Positions 25,820 to 35,578 are shown, counted from the first letter of the stretch. The stretch: 64,000 bases of DNA from Gluconacetobacter johannae (GCF_014174305.1 NZ_JABEQH010000016.1:1-64000), one strand, 5' to 3'. Numbers and translations are program-made. Notes: generated from the sequence alone by a model not told the origin.

Positions 25820-26746
25820 TTATGAAAGATTATTGACACTTTTCGACAGCAGGCACCGCCCGTCGATGCCGATGAAGCGGAACTGGAACACGTCGCGCGA
25901 CAGCGCCACCGTCATGAATCCATGTTCGCCCGGGAAGACGATGCCCCCGTCCTGCGCCGGCGCCACCGGGTCGATCCGCGAACCGGCGCCGTTGTTGATG
26001 TAATGGATGCCGTCTCGTTCGATATATTGCAGGTTGTGGATGTGCCCGTTGATGTAGACATGCACGCCATGCCGCTTCATCACGGGCACCAGTGCTGCAA
26101 TCAGTTCCGGCTCGTCGAAGCGTCGCTCGGCCGTATAGACCGGATGATGCCCGATCACGATCTTCCACCGCGCATCCGACGCGCCCAGCGCCGCGTCCAG
26201 CCACGCGACCTGCGCCGCCGTGTCCTGCCCGGTGATATCGACCTTGGTGCCCCGGTAGCGGCTGATGAACGGCGAGGTATCCAGGAAGAAGGTTTCCGCG
26301 GTGCTGCCGTCGGGCAGGATGTCGCGCATGCTGTAATAGCGGGCGGGCAGGTACCACCGGCTGTCCACCTGCCGGCCGTAGAGCAGTTGCGGCTCCACCT
26401 TGCCGCGATAGTCGTGGTTGCCCAGGATCACCCGCCACGGCGTCTTCAGGCTTTCGGCGCTGTAGATTGATTCGAACGACGTGATCCATTGCCGGTCGGT
26501 CACCGACTGCACCCCGTCGTCATAGAAATTATCGCCGACCGAAACGGTGTACAGGCTGCGATGCTGGGCCGCCACCCGCCCCATGCACGCGGCCAGCCGG
26601 CCCTGTTCGTAATGCCCCTGCCGCCCCCAGTCGCCGATCATGACGCAATTATGCGTGGGCGTGCGCGCCTGCGCCGGCACCGAGGCCAGCAGGGCGCTGG
26701 CCGTGGCGCCGGCCAGGAAATCGCGGCGGGGCAGGATCATGGTCAT
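25820..26746 (-). CDS. Tat-exported metallophosphatase (purple acid phosphatase-like)
   Basis: The 308-residue enzyme carries a twin-arginine signal (LPRRDFLAGATASALLASVPAQA) and so folds before export to the periplasm. The five metallophosphoesterase blocks are all present: GDWG, GDNFYDDG, GNHDY, GHHPVY and GHIHN. It resembles tartrate-resistant acid phosphatase type 5 in the spacing GDNFY..GNHDY. It should release phosphate from organic esters using a dinuclear metal site. A 14-bp hairpin lies in its 5' leader. The TonB receptor lies 105 bases downstream on the same strand. Confidence 0.92.
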   Translation of the reverse strand: MTMILPRRDFLAGATASALLASVPAQARTPTHNCVMIGDWGRQGHYEQGRLAACMGRVAAQHRSLYTVSVGDNFYDDGVQSVTDRQWITSFESIYSAESLKTPWRVILGNHDYRGKVEPQLLYGRQVDSRWYLPARYYSMRDILPDGSTAETFFLDTSPFISRYRGTKVDITGQDTAAQVAWLDAALGASDARWKIVIGHHPVYTAERRFDEPELIAALVPVMKRHGVHVYINGHIHNLQYIERDGIHYINNGAGSRIDPVAPAQDGGIVFPGEHGFMTVALSRDVFQFRFIGIDGRCLLSKSVNNLS

Positions 26747-26768
26747 GGGGCGTCCTTTACGGGTGGTT

Positions 26769-26807
26769 TGGACATGCGCGCCCGATCGCCGCCGGCGCGC
26801 ATGTCCA
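26769..26807. promoter_or_regulatory. Long inverted repeat before the phosphatase gene
   Basis: TGGACATGCGCGCC at 26769-26782 and GGCGCGCATGTCCA at 26794-26807 form a perfect 14-bp stem with an 11-base loop. It ends about 22 bases upstream of the phosphatase ATG on the minus strand. It could be an operator, an attenuator or a leader hairpin that blocks the ribosome site. Confidence 0.55.
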
Positions 26808-27036
26808 GACAGGCTCTTACTCGATCGGCTGCGCCGTCAGCCGACCGGCCCGCCGGAGTGTCGTTGATTATACGCAATGGACGTCGCTTGTGGCACGCAG
26901 GCATGCCCCGCGTCATCCAGGGCGGCCGACATTTCATGAAAACATCATGAACGCCGCCGGTGACGCCGGCATTGCGCCACCTGCAGGCCTCGGTTTCCCA
27001 ACCGGGGCGAGACAAGCGCCAGCCCGGCGGGAAACA

Positions 27037-28191
27037 ATGGACCGTCATCAGAAGCCGGAGCGGACCAGGGCGATGAATCAGATCGGCATCCCGGATCGGG
27101 AGGGACGTGCGGCCGGGCAGCCGGACCTGCGCCGGGTCGATTGCGATCCGGATTTCTGGTACCCGGTGGCCTGGTCGCACGAGCTGAAGCCCGGAAAGAC
27201 GATCGGCGCGCGGTATGCCGGCCAGCCGATCGCGCTGGTCCGCCCCACCGAAGGCGACGTCTTCGCGCTGGAGGACCGCTGCGCCCACCGCCAGGTGCCG
27301 CTGAGCAAGGGCCAGGTGAAGGGCCAGGCCGTTCTGTGCTGCTATCACGGCTGGGCCTATGGCCGGTCGGGCCGCTGCATCGACGTGCCTTATCTGGGCA
27401 AGGGCAAGCTGCCCAACGGCGTGCGGACCTACCCCTGCCGCGAGGTGGGCGGGCTGATCTTCGTCTTCCCCGGCGATCCCGCCCTGGCCGGGTCGGCGCC
27501 GCTGCCCACCCTGGCCCAGGTGGCCAACCCCGGCTACAAGACCCGGCAGTTCGGCCCCCGCGTGGCCTGCCATTACAGCTTCATGCACGAGAACCTGATG
27601 GACATGAACCATCAGTTCCTGCATCGCCGCCAGATGGGCCGGATCCGCGCCCGCCTGCTGGGCCACGACCGGGGCGAAACCTTTGTCGAGGCGCGCTACA
27701 GCTTCGCCCGCACCGGCACCCACCAGCCGCTGGCCGAGGCGCTGATCTTCGGCCGCCACCGCGACCTGAAGGGACGCGAGCAGCCGGTCGAGGAAGTCGT
27801 CACGATCCGCACGGACTATCCGTACCAGACGCTGCGGATCGTCGATAAGGACGGCGACCTGATAATGGACCTGTGGGTGGCCTATGTCCCGCAGAGCGCC
27901 GACCAGCGCACGACCCGCGCCTTCGGCCTGCTGTCAGTCCAGCGCCCGAAGACCCCGTTCCTGATCGACCTGATCTGGCCGGCGCTGGGCGTGTTCACCA
28001 ACCGCATCTTCGAGGAGGACCGCGAGGTGGTGGAACTGGAACAGCAGGCCTGGGACGACCAGGGCGCCGACTGGAACCACGAGGTGTTTCCGGTGGTCAA
28101 TCACCTGCGCGCGCTGCTGGCGCGATGCGGCCGGCCGGGCGGGGCAGGGCGCCCCGAAGCCCGGGCGCCGGAAATCTCTCCCGCCGTCTGA
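27037..28191 (+). CDS. Rieske-type aromatic ring-hydroxylating oxygenase, alpha-subunit-like
   Basis: The protein (about 384 residues from ATG 27037; ATG 27073 is equally possible) has a Rieske [2Fe-2S] domain with CAH and CCYHGW about 20 residues apart. A mononuclear iron site follows as ENLMDMNHQFLH, the E-N-x-x-D-x-N-H-x3-H motif. It belongs to the VanA/phthalate dioxygenase branch of standalone oxygenases. These hydroxylate or demethylate aromatic or terpenoid substrates with electrons from a separate reductase. No reductase gene is beside it. It is divergent from the phosphatase gene. Confidence 0.9.
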   Translation: MDRHQKPERTRAMNQIGIPDREGRAAGQPDLRRVDCDPDFWYPVAWSHELKPGKTIGARYAGQPIALVRPTEGDVFALEDRCAHRQVPLSKGQVKGQAVLCCYHGWAYGRSGRCIDVPYLGKGKLPNGVRTYPCREVGGLIFVFPGDPALAGSAPLPTLAQVANPGYKTRQFGPRVACHYSFMHENLMDMNHQFLHRRQMGRIRARLLGHDRGETFVEARYSFARTGTHQPLAEALIFGRHRDLKGREQPVEEVVTIRTDYPYQTLRIVDKDGDLIMDLWVAYVPQSADQRTTRAFGLLSVQRPKTPFLIDLIWPALGVFTNRIFEEDREVVELEQQAWDDQGADWNHEVFPVVNHLRALLARCGRPGGAGRPEARAPEISPAV

Positions 28192-28214
28192 TCCTGTCCT
28201 TTCCAGGGGGCAAC

Positions 28215-28856
28215 CTACACCAGCGGGCCCAGCGCCCGCGCCAGCAGCAGGCAGGCAAGGGCCAGCATGATGGCCGCCACCAGCCCGTCGAGGATGCGCC
28301 AGGCGACGGGGCGCGCGAACACCGGCCGCAGGATGCGCGCCCCGAAGCCCAGGGCCGTGAACCACACGGCGCTCGCCGTCCCCGCGCCCGCCACGAACGC
28401 CGGCCGCGCGCCGCCGGGCAGCGCGCCCCCCACGGCGCCCATCAGCATCATGGTATCCAGATAGACGTGCGGATTGAGGAAGGTAAACGCCGCCGCCCGC
28501 ATCAGGATGGCGCCCAGGGGGGCGGTCCCGCCCGCCGTTTCCGCAACCAGCGTTCCCGGCGTGACCGCCCGGCGCAACGCACCCACCCCGTACCAGAGCA
28601 GGAAGCCGGCGCCCCCCAGCGTCAGCACCAGCGCCAGCCACGGGATCGCCTTCAGCACCGTGCCGCTGCCGGCAACGCCCGCCGCCACCAGAACGAGGTC
28701 GGCCGCCGCACAGAACAGCACCACCGGGGCGACATGTTCACGGCGCAGCCCCTGCCGCAGGACAAACATGTTCTGCGCCCCGATGGCGGCAATCAGGGCC
28801 GCCGACAGGCCGAATCCGCTGCTGAAACCTGAAAAGTAAGACATGGCGGCTTCCAT
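28215..28856 (-). CDS. argO: LysE/ArgO family amino-acid exporter
   Basis: The 213-residue inner-membrane protein has about six helices and the family motifs GAQNMFVLRQGLRREHV near the N-terminus and FTFLNPHVYLDTMMLMG in the middle. ArgO/LysE exports arginine or lysine with proton exchange. The start ATG 28856 is used; ATG 28844 (MSYFSGF) is an alternative. It is divergent from argP with 63 bases between them, and that gap contains a palindrome. This is the classic argP-argO arrangement in which ArgP activates the exporter. Confidence 0.93.
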   Translation of the reverse strand: MEAAMSYFSGFSSGFGLSAALIAAIGAQNMFVLRQGLRREHVAPVVLFCAAADLVLVAAGVAGSGTVLKAIPWLALVLTLGGAGFLLWYGVGALRRAVTPGTLVAETAGGTAPLGAILMRAAAFTFLNPHVYLDTMMLMGAVGGALPGGARPAFVAGAGTASAVWFTALGFGARILRPVFARPVAWRILDGLVAAIMLALACLLLARALGPLV

Positions 28857-28880
28857 GCCGGGCGGGCCGCGTGTAATCCA

Positions 28881-28906
28881 GCTTAAGATTCTATACTCGA
28901 TTAAGC
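28881..28906. promoter_or_regulatory. Candidate ArgP operator
   Basis: GCTTAA at 28881-28886 and TTAAGC at 28901-28906 are a perfect inverted repeat with 14 bases between, in the 63-base gap between divergent argO and argP. The sequence is AT-rich in a GC-rich region and fits a LysR-type dyad with T-N-A character. Confidence 0.65.
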
Positions 28907-28919
28907 ATAGCTAATTCCC

Positions 28920-29825
28920 ATGCTCGATTACGCCTCCCTCGCCGCCGTGGCGTCCGTCGTGCGCGAAGGCAGCTTCGAACGCGCGGCCGGCGCGCTCGGG
29001 GTCACGCCCTCGGCGATATCGCAGCGTGTGCGGGCGCTGGAAGATCGGCTGGGCACCATCCTGATCGTGCGCGGCCAGCCCTGCACGGCCACGCCGATCG
29101 GCGCCCGGCTGTGCGCCCATTTCGAACGCGTGCATCTTCTGGAAGGCGAGATGATCGCGGCCCTGCCGGTCCTCGCCACCGGGCAGGCGACGGACACCGG
29201 CCCGCCCACGGTCCGCATCGCCGTCAATGCCGACAGTCTCGGCGCCTGGCTCCTGCCTGCCATCGCGGCCTTCGCCCGACGGGGCGACGTGCTGGTCGAT
29301 CTGGTGATCGACGACGAGGGCCATACCGCCGAACGCCTGCGCTCGGGCGAGGTGCTGGCCGCCGTCACCACCGACGCGGCCCCGGTGCAGGGCTGCCGCA
29401 CCATTGCGCTGGGCGCCCTGCGCTACGTCGCGGTGGCCTCGCCCGCCTTCATGCGCCAATGGTTCGCCGGCGGCGTCGACGCCGCCACCCTGGCCCGCGC
29501 GCCCATCCTGCGCTTCGACCGCAGGGACATGCTGCAAGCCCGATGGGCGCGCACCATCACCGGCGCCGAACTGACGGCCCCGACCCACTGGCTGCCGTCC
29601 TCGCACGGCTTTCTCGATGCCTCGATCGCCGGCCTCGGCTGGTCGGTCAATCCGCTGCTGATGGCCGAACCTTATTTGTCCACCGGCCAACTGGTCGAAC
29701 TCGCCCCGCGCCATTACCTGCACGTGCCCCTCTACTGGCAACAGGTCCGCATCGGCACCCGCCTGCTGGGCAAACTGACCCGCGAAGTCGAGGCGGCGGC
29801 ACAGCGCAGTCTGGTCAGTGTATAG
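28920..29825 (+). CDS. argP: LysR-type regulator ArgP (IciA)
   Basis: The 301-residue regulator has an N-terminal winged helix (residues 1-60: LDYASLAAVASVVREGSFERAAGALGVTPSAISQRVRALEDRLG) and a periplasmic-binding-like effector domain (IAVNADSLGAWLLPAIAAF, FLDASIAGLGWSVNP). ArgP senses lysine or arginine and controls argO. Its position beside argO with a shared dyad supports the name. It ends 126 bases from a convergent dehydratase gene with a repeat hairpin between. Confidence 0.92.
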   Translation: MLDYASLAAVASVVREGSFERAAGALGVTPSAISQRVRALEDRLGTILIVRGQPCTATPIGARLCAHFERVHLLEGEMIAALPVLATGQATDTGPPTVRIAVNADSLGAWLLPAIAAFARRGDVLVDLVIDDEGHTAERLRSGEVLAAVTTDAAPVQGCRTIALGALRYVAVASPAFMRQWFAGGVDAATLARAPILRFDRRDMLQARWARTITGAELTAPTHWLPSSHGFLDASIAGLGWSVNPLLMAEPYLSTGQLVELAPRHYLHVPLYWQQVRIGTRLLGKLTREVEAAAQRSLVSV

Positions 29826-29870
29826 CGCGGGAAGGCAAGGGCGTTACCCCGGTCATGAATAAACAGATTT

Positions 29871-29899
29871 GTTTCCAAAGGGCGCAGCCCTTTGGAAAC
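29871..29899. repeat. Dispersed palindromic repeat, module b (copy 1)
   Basis: GTTTCCAAAGGGC at 29871-29883 and GCCCTTTGGAAAC at 29887-29899 form a perfect 13-bp stem with loop GCA. A truncated module-d half (GAAGGCAAGGGC) precedes it at 29831-29842. It sits between convergent argP and the dehydratase gene and can serve as a terminator. Related copies lie at 37138-37165, 42558-42583 and 55123-55149. Confidence 0.8.
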
Positions 29900-29951
29900 C
29901 CACGACTTTAGGAAACGAATGGGGCTGGGACACTGCGCCCGGGCGAAACCA

Positions 29952-30914
29952 TCACCCGCGCGCGATCAGAGCCGTGAACTGCGTGATATCGATATTCCCG
30001 CCGGACAGAATCACGCCGACCTTCTTGCCTGCCACCTCGACCGCGCCCTGCAACGCGGCCGCGGCCGCGAGACATCCTGTCGGCTCGATGACCTGCTTCA
30101 TGCGCTCGGCGATCAGCCGCATGGTCTCCACCAGTTGTGAATCAGTGACCGTGACGATCTGCGAGACGTGTTTCTGCATGAGCGGAAAAGTGAGCGACCC
30201 GAGCGCCGTCGTCTGCGCCCCGTCGGCGATGGTACGCGGGACCGGAATCGTCACGATCTCGCCAAGCTTCAGCGATTGCTGCGCGTCGCTGCCCGTTTCC
30301 GGTTCCACGCCGACAATCTTGCAGCCCGGCGACAGTTCCGCCGCCACCAGCGCCGATCCCGAGATCAACCCGCCACCGCCAACCGGCGCCAGCAGGAGGT
30401 CAAGCGGTCCCGTCTCCTCGAACAGTTCCAACGCCGCCGTGCCCTGACCGATGATGACGTCCAGATGGTTGAAAGGCGGAATCAGCGTCAGCCCTCGGTC
30501 CGCCGCCAGCCCGGCACCAATGATGTTGCGGTCCTGCGTGTAACGATCATAGAGCACCACCTCGGCCCCATAACCCCGCGTGGCTGCAATTTTCATGGCC
30601 GGCGCGTCCTCGGGCATGACGATGACGGCCGGAATGCCTGCCAGAGACGCCGCCAGCGCGATCGCCTGGGCGTGATTGCCGGACGAAAACGCTACCACTC
30701 CCCGCGCCCGCGCCTCGGGATCCAGAGCCGCGATCGCATTCACCGCCCCTCGGAACTTGAACGCTCCAACCCGTTGCAGATGCTCCGCCTTGAAAAACAG
30801 GCCCGCGCCCGTGCGTGTGTTTAGGGCGCGAGAGGTCAGGACCGGGGTGCGATGCGCGATACCGGCCATACGCGCGGCGGCCGTTCGAACAGAGGAAAGA
30901 TTCGGCAAGGGCAT
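29952..30914 (-). CDS. Threonine/serine dehydratase-type PLP enzyme (fold type II)
   Basis: The 320-residue enzyme shows the PLP lysine in FKFRGAVNA near residue 53, SSGNHAQAIAL near 80, the phosphate-binding GGGGLISG near 178 and GVEPETG. It lacks the C-terminal ACT regulatory domain of biosynthetic IlvA and so is a catabolic threonine ammonia-lyase, serine racemase or hydroxyaspartate ammonia-lyase. It converts the hydroxy amino acid to a keto acid and ammonia. Its base composition is slightly lower in GC than its neighbours. It stands alone, facing argP. Confidence 0.88.
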   Translation of the reverse strand: MPLPNLSSVRTAAARMAGIAHRTPVLTSRALNTRTGAGLFFKAEHLQRVGAFKFRGAVNAIAALDPEARARGVVAFSSGNHAQAIALAASLAGIPAVIVMPEDAPAMKIAATRGYGAEVVLYDRYTQDRNIIGAGLAADRGLTLIPPFNHLDVIIGQGTAALELFEETGPLDLLLAPVGGGGLISGSALVAAELSPGCKIVGVEPETGSDAQQSLKLGEIVTIPVPRTIADGAQTTALGSLTFPLMQKHVSQIVTVTDSQLVETMRLIAERMKQVIEPTGCLAAAAALQGAVEVAGKKVGVILSGGNIDITQFTALIARG

Positions 30915-30996
30915 AGCGGTCCTGCGATCGACAGCGGGAGAAGAGAGTATTCATTGGCAGGAGGTGCCGGACGTTCCGTCGGATTCAGACAGCCCC

Positions 30997-31824
30997 TCAC
31001 AACCGCCGGTCGCGCTTGATCCTGTCCCAGGCGGCGTTGATCTGGGCGATGCGGCCGGCGGCGGCGTCCACTTCGCGGGGGGTGGCGCCGCGGGCGGCCA
31101 TGGCGTCGGGGTGGTGTTCGCGCACCAGGCGTCGCCAGATTGCGCGGACTTCGACATCCGTGGCGGTGCGGGCGATGCCCAGTACGGCGTAGGCGTCGAT
31201 TTCGCTGACGCCGGGGCGGGCGCCGCCGTGCTCGGCGCGGTCCCAGCCGCCGGCGCTCAGCCCGAAGGCGCGATGCACCCGCCGCAGGAACTGGATTTCC
31301 GCCGGGTGCAGTTCGCCTTCCGGCCCGGCGTCGGCGCGGGCGATGGCGAACAGGGCGCCCAGGGCGTCTTCCAGCATTTCGGGGCGGTCGGGGAAGGCGC
31401 GGCCCAGTTCGAGGGCGAAGGCCTCGTAATCGTCCACGCGCTGGCGGGCATGGTCGAACAGGCGCCCGACCTCCTTCGCATTGTCGGCCGGCACCTGGAA
31501 GCGGCGCTTGAAGGCGTCGATTTCCGACCGGTTCACCGGCCCGTCGCACTTGGCCAGCTTGGCCGAGAGAATCACGATGACCAGCCCGTAAAGCTGTTCG
31601 CGCTTGCCCATCACGGCGGCCAGCTTGGCGGCCACGAAGGCCGCCGCCCCGTTGGGGTCGGCATTGCCGCGCGGGGCCCAGCGATCGGTCCAGCCGCCTA
31701 CCGGCGTTTGCAGGATCGATCCGTTATCGGCCGCATGCCCCAGCACGGCGCCCAGGAGGCCGCCGACCGGTCCGCCGACCGCAAACCCCGCCACACTGCC
31801 GAACAGCTTTCCCCAGATCGCCAT
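30997..31824 (-). CDS. djlA: DjlA-like co-chaperone (TerB-like plus J domain)
   Basis: I start at ATG 31824 (MAIWGKLFGSVAGFAVGG), giving 275 residues; a GTG at 31845 is possible. A Gly-rich hydrophobic N-terminus (FAVGGPVGGLLGAVLGHAADN) may insert in the membrane. A TerB-like helical domain covers about residues 55-180 (KLAKCDGPVNRSEIDAFKRRF, IARADAGPEGELHPAEIQFL). A C-terminal J domain has DAYAVLGIARTATDVEVRAIWRRLVREHHPD with the HPD triad that stimulates DnaK. This is the standard DjlA layout. Confidence 0.88.
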   Translation of the reverse strand: MAIWGKLFGSVAGFAVGGPVGGLLGAVLGHAADNGSILQTPVGGWTDRWAPRGNADPNGAAAFVAAKLAAVMGKREQLYGLVIVILSAKLAKCDGPVNRSEIDAFKRRFQVPADNAKEVGRLFDHARQRVDDYEAFALELGRAFPDRPEMLEDALGALFAIARADAGPEGELHPAEIQFLRRVHRAFGLSAGGWDRAEHGGARPGVSEIDAYAVLGIARTATDVEVRAIWRRLVREHHPDAMAARGATPREVDAAAGRIAQINAAWDRIKRDRRL

Positions 31825-31851
31825 GGCCTCTGCTTTAGCACGCACGGCCCT

Positions 31852-32130
31852 TCAACCCAAATCACCTTCCAAGGTTGCCCCCGGTTCCGCCCGGGCCGCC
31901 AGCAGGGCCGCCACCCGCAGGGCCGAGGCCAGGGGGCGGGTCGGGTCGCGGGCTGCGTCGATTCGGGCGATCAGCGCCGGCAGGCCCAGGCCGCGCGCCT
32001 GGGCCATGGCCTCCAGCGCCGTCCAGAATTCGGGCTCCAGCGCCACGCTGGTGCGGTGGCCGGACAGGACCAGGCTGCGCTTGGCCAGCGCCCGGCCGCC
32101 GGGCAGGCGGAAGGCCGGCTCGCCGGTCAT
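31852..32130 (-). CDS. Ribbon-helix-helix domain protein
   Basis: The start at ATG 32130 overlaps the queG stop by 4 bases (ATGA), so it is translationally coupled to the queuosine genes. The 92-residue product has [45 protein letters not shown]. This matches the ribbon-helix-helix_4 family, an Arc-like DNA-binding fold with an R-T-S-V-x-L-E-P-x-F-W signature. Its target is unknown. The family is common and conserved in Alphaproteobacteria. Confidence 0.85.
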   Translation of the reverse strand: MTGEPAFRLPGGRALAKRSLVLSGHRTSVALEPEFWTALEAMAQARGLGLPALIARIDAARDPTRPLASALRVAALLAARAEPGATLEGDLG

Positions 32131-33215
32131 GCCGGCAGCCGCCCGACGGCCCAGCGCGCGGCCTCGGCCACCACGGGGTCGGCATCGTCGCACAGCGCCT
32201 GCGCCGTGGGCCGCAGCGCCGCCAGGCCCGAATTGCCGATGGCGACCAGCACGTTCCGCACAAATCGGTCGCGGCCGATCCGCTTGACCGGCGACCCGGC
32301 GAACAGGGCGCGGAACGCGGCATCGTCCAGACGCGCCAGTTCGGCCAGGCGGGGGGCGGTCAGTTCGTCGCGCGCCAGCAGCTTCATCTGGCGCGACCGG
32401 GTGGCGAAGCGGTTCCACGGGCACACCGCCAGGCAGTCGTCGCAGCCATAGATCCGGTTGCCCATCGGGGCGCGGAATTCCTCGGGGATCGGGCCGGGAT
32501 TCTCGATCGTCAGATAGGACAGGCAGCGGCGCGCATCCATCCGCCACGGTTCGGGAAACGCCCCGGTGGGGCAGGCGTCCAGGCAGCGCCGGCAGGTGCC
32601 GCACCCCCCGCCCGAGGGGGCGGAGCGCGGCAGGGCCAGCGTGGTGTAGACCTCGCCGAGGAACAGCCAGCTTCCGTGCCGGCGCGACACCAGGTTGGTA
32701 TGCTTGCCCTGCCAGCCCAGCCCGGCGCGCGCGGCCAGCGGTTTTTCCATCACCGGGGCGGTATCGACGAACACCTTCACCTCGGCTGCGCCCGGCACGG
32801 CGTGGCGGGCGGCGGCGCGGGCGCCCTCGGCCACCACGAACTGGGCCAGGTGCTTCAGCATCCCCTTCACCACGTCGTGGTAGTCGCGGTTGCGGGCATA
32901 GACCGAGATGTTGCCCCGGTCGGGCCGCCCCACCGTCGCCAGCGGGTCGTCGCCGGGCGCGTAGGACAGGCCCAGCGCGATGACGCTGCGCGCCGCCGGC
33001 CACAGGGCGCGCGGGTCGCCGCGCTGGGCGGCGCGGTCGGCCAGCCAGCCCATCGACCCGTGATGCCCGGCCGCCAGGAAATCGGCCAGGCGGGTCCGGG
33101 CCTCGTCCCCCAGCGCGGCGTCGCAGAACCCCACCGCGTCGAACCCCAGCGCCAGCGCCCGGTCGCGAATCGCATCGCGCAGGGCCAGGGCCGCGTCGGG
33201 CGAGAGGTCCGCCAT
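32127..33215 (-). CDS. queG: Epoxyqueuosine reductase
   Basis: QueG catalyses the last step of queuosine synthesis, reduction of epoxyqueuosine in tRNA to queuosine, using cobalamin. The 362-residue protein has an N-terminal DUF1730 domain. It has two 4Fe-4S motifs, [16 protein letters not shown] near 190 and [14 protein letters not shown] near 240, and HEAT-like repeats at the C-terminus. It lies 3 bases downstream of tgt and overlaps the RHH gene at its end. Confidence 0.95.
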   Translation of the reverse strand: MADLSPDAALALRDAIRDRALALGFDAVGFCDAALGDEARTRLADFLAAGHHGSMGWLADRAAQRGDPRALWPAARSVIALGLSYAPGDDPLATVGRPDRGNISVYARNRDYHDVVKGMLKHLAQFVVAEGARAAARHAVPGAAEVKVFVDTAPVMEKPLAARAGLGWQGKHTNLVSRRHGSWLFLGEVYTTLALPRSAPSGGGCGTCRRCLDACPTGAFPEPWRMDARRCLSYLTIENPGPIPEEFRAPMGNRIYGCDDCLAVCPWNRFATRSRQMKLLARDELTAPRLAELARLDDAAFRALFAGSPVKRIGRDRFVRNVLVAIGNSGLAALRPTAQALCDDADPVVAEAARWAVGRLPA

Positions 33216-33218
33216 GGG

Positions 33219-34382
33219 TCAGGGAACCGGAGGGATGTCGGGGGGCGGCATTTCGTCGGGCGTCCAGTCGTCCATTGCCCACTGGGCGCGCAGCCAGGTG
33301 GCGTGCGCGTCCAGCGTGCCCTCGACGATGGCGGCGCGGATGCCGCGCATCAGGCGCTGGTAATAGGCGATGTTGTGCCAGGTCAGCAGCATCGGCCCCA
33401 GCATCTCGTTCGCGCGGAACAGGTGATGCAGGTAGGCGCGGCTGTGGCGGGAGCACGCCAGGCAGTCGCAATGCGGCGAGATCGGGCGCATGTCGTCGGC
33501 GTGGCGCGCGTTCCGCAGGTTCAGCGTCCCGCGTTCGGTATAGGCGCGCGCGGTGCGCCCCGCGCGGGTGGGCATCACGCAGTCGAACATGTCGACGCCG
33601 CGTTCCACCGCCCCCAGCAGGTCGTCGGGCGTGCCGACGCCCATCAGGTAGCGCGGGTGGTCCTGCGGGATCAGCGGCACCGTCGAGTCCAGCGTCGCGA
33701 ACATCAGCGCCTGCCCCTCGCCGACCGCCAGGCCGCCGATGGCATAGCCCTCGAAGCCGATGTCGGTCAGGGCGCGGACGCTCTCGGCCCGCAGTTCGGG
33801 CTCGGTCCCGCCCTGGATGATGCCGTACTGGGCATAGCCGGGGCGCGGCACGAAGGCCTCGCGGCAGCGGGCGGCCCAGCGCATCGACAGGCGCATCGAC
33901 TGCGCGATGGTCTCGGTGGGCGCGGGCAGGGCCGGGCACTCGTCGAAACACATGGTGATGGTGGCGTCCAGCGCGTTCTGGATGTCGGTCGAGCGTTCCG
34001 GCGTCAGCCGGTGCTTCGACCCGTCGATGTGCGAATTGAACGTCACCCCGTCCTGGTCCAGCTTACGCAGCGCGCCCAGCGACATGACCTGGAACCCGCC
34101 GGAATCGGTCAGGATGGGGCCGGGCCAGTCCATGAACCGGTGCAGCCCGCCCTGGGCGCGCACGCGCTCGGCCCCCGGACGCAGCATCAGATGGTAGGTG
34201 TTGCCCAGCACGATCCCCGCGCCGGTGGAGCGCACGGCGTCCATCGTCATGGCCTTGACCGTGCCCACGGTGCCGACGGGCATGAAGGTGGGCGTGGGCA
34301 CGACGCCATGGGCGGTGTGCAGGTGCCCGGCGCGGGCGCGCCCGGCGCGGGCCTGCGCCACCCAGCGGAAGGCGGTGCTCAT
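33219..34382 (-). CDS. tgt: Queuine (preQ1) tRNA-ribosyltransferase
   Basis: Tgt exchanges guanine 34 for preQ1 in GUN-anticodon tRNAs. The 387-residue enzyme has the active-site [25 protein letters not shown] and [13 protein letters not shown]. It binds zinc through CDCLAC and a His in LLTWHN about 26 residues later. Its start overlaps the queA stop by 4 bases (ATGA). The order queA-tgt-queG follows the pathway order apart from QueA and Tgt being swapped. Confidence 0.97.
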   Translation of the reverse strand: MSTAFRWVAQARAGRARAGHLHTAHGVVPTPTFMPVGTVGTVKAMTMDAVRSTGAGIVLGNTYHLMLRPGAERVRAQGGLHRFMDWPGPILTDSGGFQVMSLGALRKLDQDGVTFNSHIDGSKHRLTPERSTDIQNALDATITMCFDECPALPAPTETIAQSMRLSMRWAARCREAFVPRPGYAQYGIIQGGTEPELRAESVRALTDIGFEGYAIGGLAVGEGQALMFATLDSTVPLIPQDHPRYLMGVGTPDDLLGAVERGVDMFDCVMPTRAGRTARAYTERGTLNLRNARHADDMRPISPHCDCLACSRHSRAYLHHLFRANEMLGPMLLTWHNIAYYQRLMRGIRAAIVEGTLDAHATWLRAQWAMDDWTPDEMPPPDIPPVP

Positions 34383-35443
34383 GCCGACGCGCCGGGCGAG
34401 GGGGCGCGGTGCAGCAGGCAGGCGTCGCCGTAGGAATAGAACCGATAGCCGTCGGCGACGGCATGGGCGTAGGCGTCACGCATTCTCTGGTATCCGGCGA
34501 ACGCGCAGACCAGCATGAACAGGGTCGAGCGCGGCAGGTGGAAATTGGTCATCAGCATGTCCACGGCCCGGAAGCGGTAGCCGGGGCGGATGAAGATGGC
34601 GGTGTCGCCGTCGAAGGGCCGGATGGTGCCGTCGGGGTCGGCGGCGCTTTCCAGCAGGCGCAGGGTGGTGGTGCCCACGGCGACGATCCGCCCGCCGGCG
34701 GCGCGGGTGGCGTTGATGGCCGCCGCCGTTTCGGCGGTGATGACGCCCCGTTCGGCATGCATGCGGTGGGCGGCGATGCTGTCGCCCCGCACCGGCAGGA
34801 ACGTCCCCGCGCCCACATGCAGCGTCAGCGTCCGCCGTGCCACCCCCGCCGCGTCCAGCGCCGCCAGCAGGCCGGGCGTGAAATGCAGCCCCGCCGTGGG
34901 CGCCGCCACCGCGCCGCGATGCTCGGAAAAGATGGTGCGGTAATCGTCGCGGTCGGCCTCGGTCGGGCCGTGGGGCCGGGCGATATAGGGCGGCAGGGCC
35001 AGGGCGCCGGCCGTCTGCAGGAACGCATCGAAGGCCAGGCCCTCGGCGCTGAAACGCAAAATCACGCCGCCTTCGGCATCGCGCGACACGATGTCGGCCG
35101 TCGTCTCCACCCCCGCGAAGGTCAGCACGTCGCCCGCCCGCAGCCGGCGCGCGTTGCGGGCCAGGGCATGCCATGTGCCGTCGGGCAGGATGCGGTCCAG
35201 CGTGATGCCGATCCGCGCCTCGCCGCGCCGCGCGTCCAGTTGCGCCGGGATCACGGCGGTGTCGTTGGCCACCAGCAGGTCGCCCGGCCGCAGCAGCGAC
35301 GGCAGGTCGCGCACGATGCGGTCGTGGAACGGCCCCGCCGCCGGAATATCCAGCAGGCGCGCGGAATCGCGCGGGCGGGCCGGGTGGTCGGCCACCAGCG
35401 CGGGCGGAAGGTCGAAATCGAAATCGGAGGCAAGATCGGTCAT
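34379..35443 (-). CDS. queA: S-adenosylmethionine:tRNA ribosyltransferase-isomerase
   Basis: QueA transfers the ribosyl part of SAM to preQ1 in tRNA to form epoxyqueuosine. The 354-residue protein shows [23 protein letters not shown] at the N-terminus, [51 protein letters not shown] and [22 protein letters not shown], all family signatures. It is the first gene of the que operon. Its promoter must lie in the 135-base gap to the divergent small gene at 35579. Confidence 0.97.
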   Translation of the reverse strand: MTDLASDFDFDLPPALVADHPARPRDSARLLDIPAAGPFHDRIVRDLPSLLRPGDLLVANDTAVIPAQLDARRGEARIGITLDRILPDGTWHALARNARRLRAGDVLTFAGVETTADIVSRDAEGGVILRFSAEGLAFDAFLQTAGALALPPYIARPHGPTEADRDDYRTIFSEHRGAVAAPTAGLHFTPGLLAALDAAGVARRTLTLHVGAGTFLPVRGDSIAAHRMHAERGVITAETAAAINATRAAGGRIVAVGTTTLRLLESAADPDGTIRPFDGDTAIFIRPGYRFRAVDMLMTNFHLPRSTLFMLVCAFAGYQRMRDAYAHAVADGYRFYSYGDACLLHRAPSPGASA

Positions 35444-35578
35444 CGGACGCCCCGTTTACGGAATCCCACGGCCGGTTGCCAGCGTCGCGTGACGGTTGGA
35501 CAACGCGCGCCCCGGACGCCAGAATGGGGCGAACGCATCCGGGGGCCGCCCCCGGACCATGAAACGGGAACGAGACCG

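Noticed and set aside
31875-34433. 852-codon plus-strand frame over queG and tgt
   Set aside because: Antisense shadow; low-complexity His/Gln/Arg product, while the opposite strand has intact queuosine genes.
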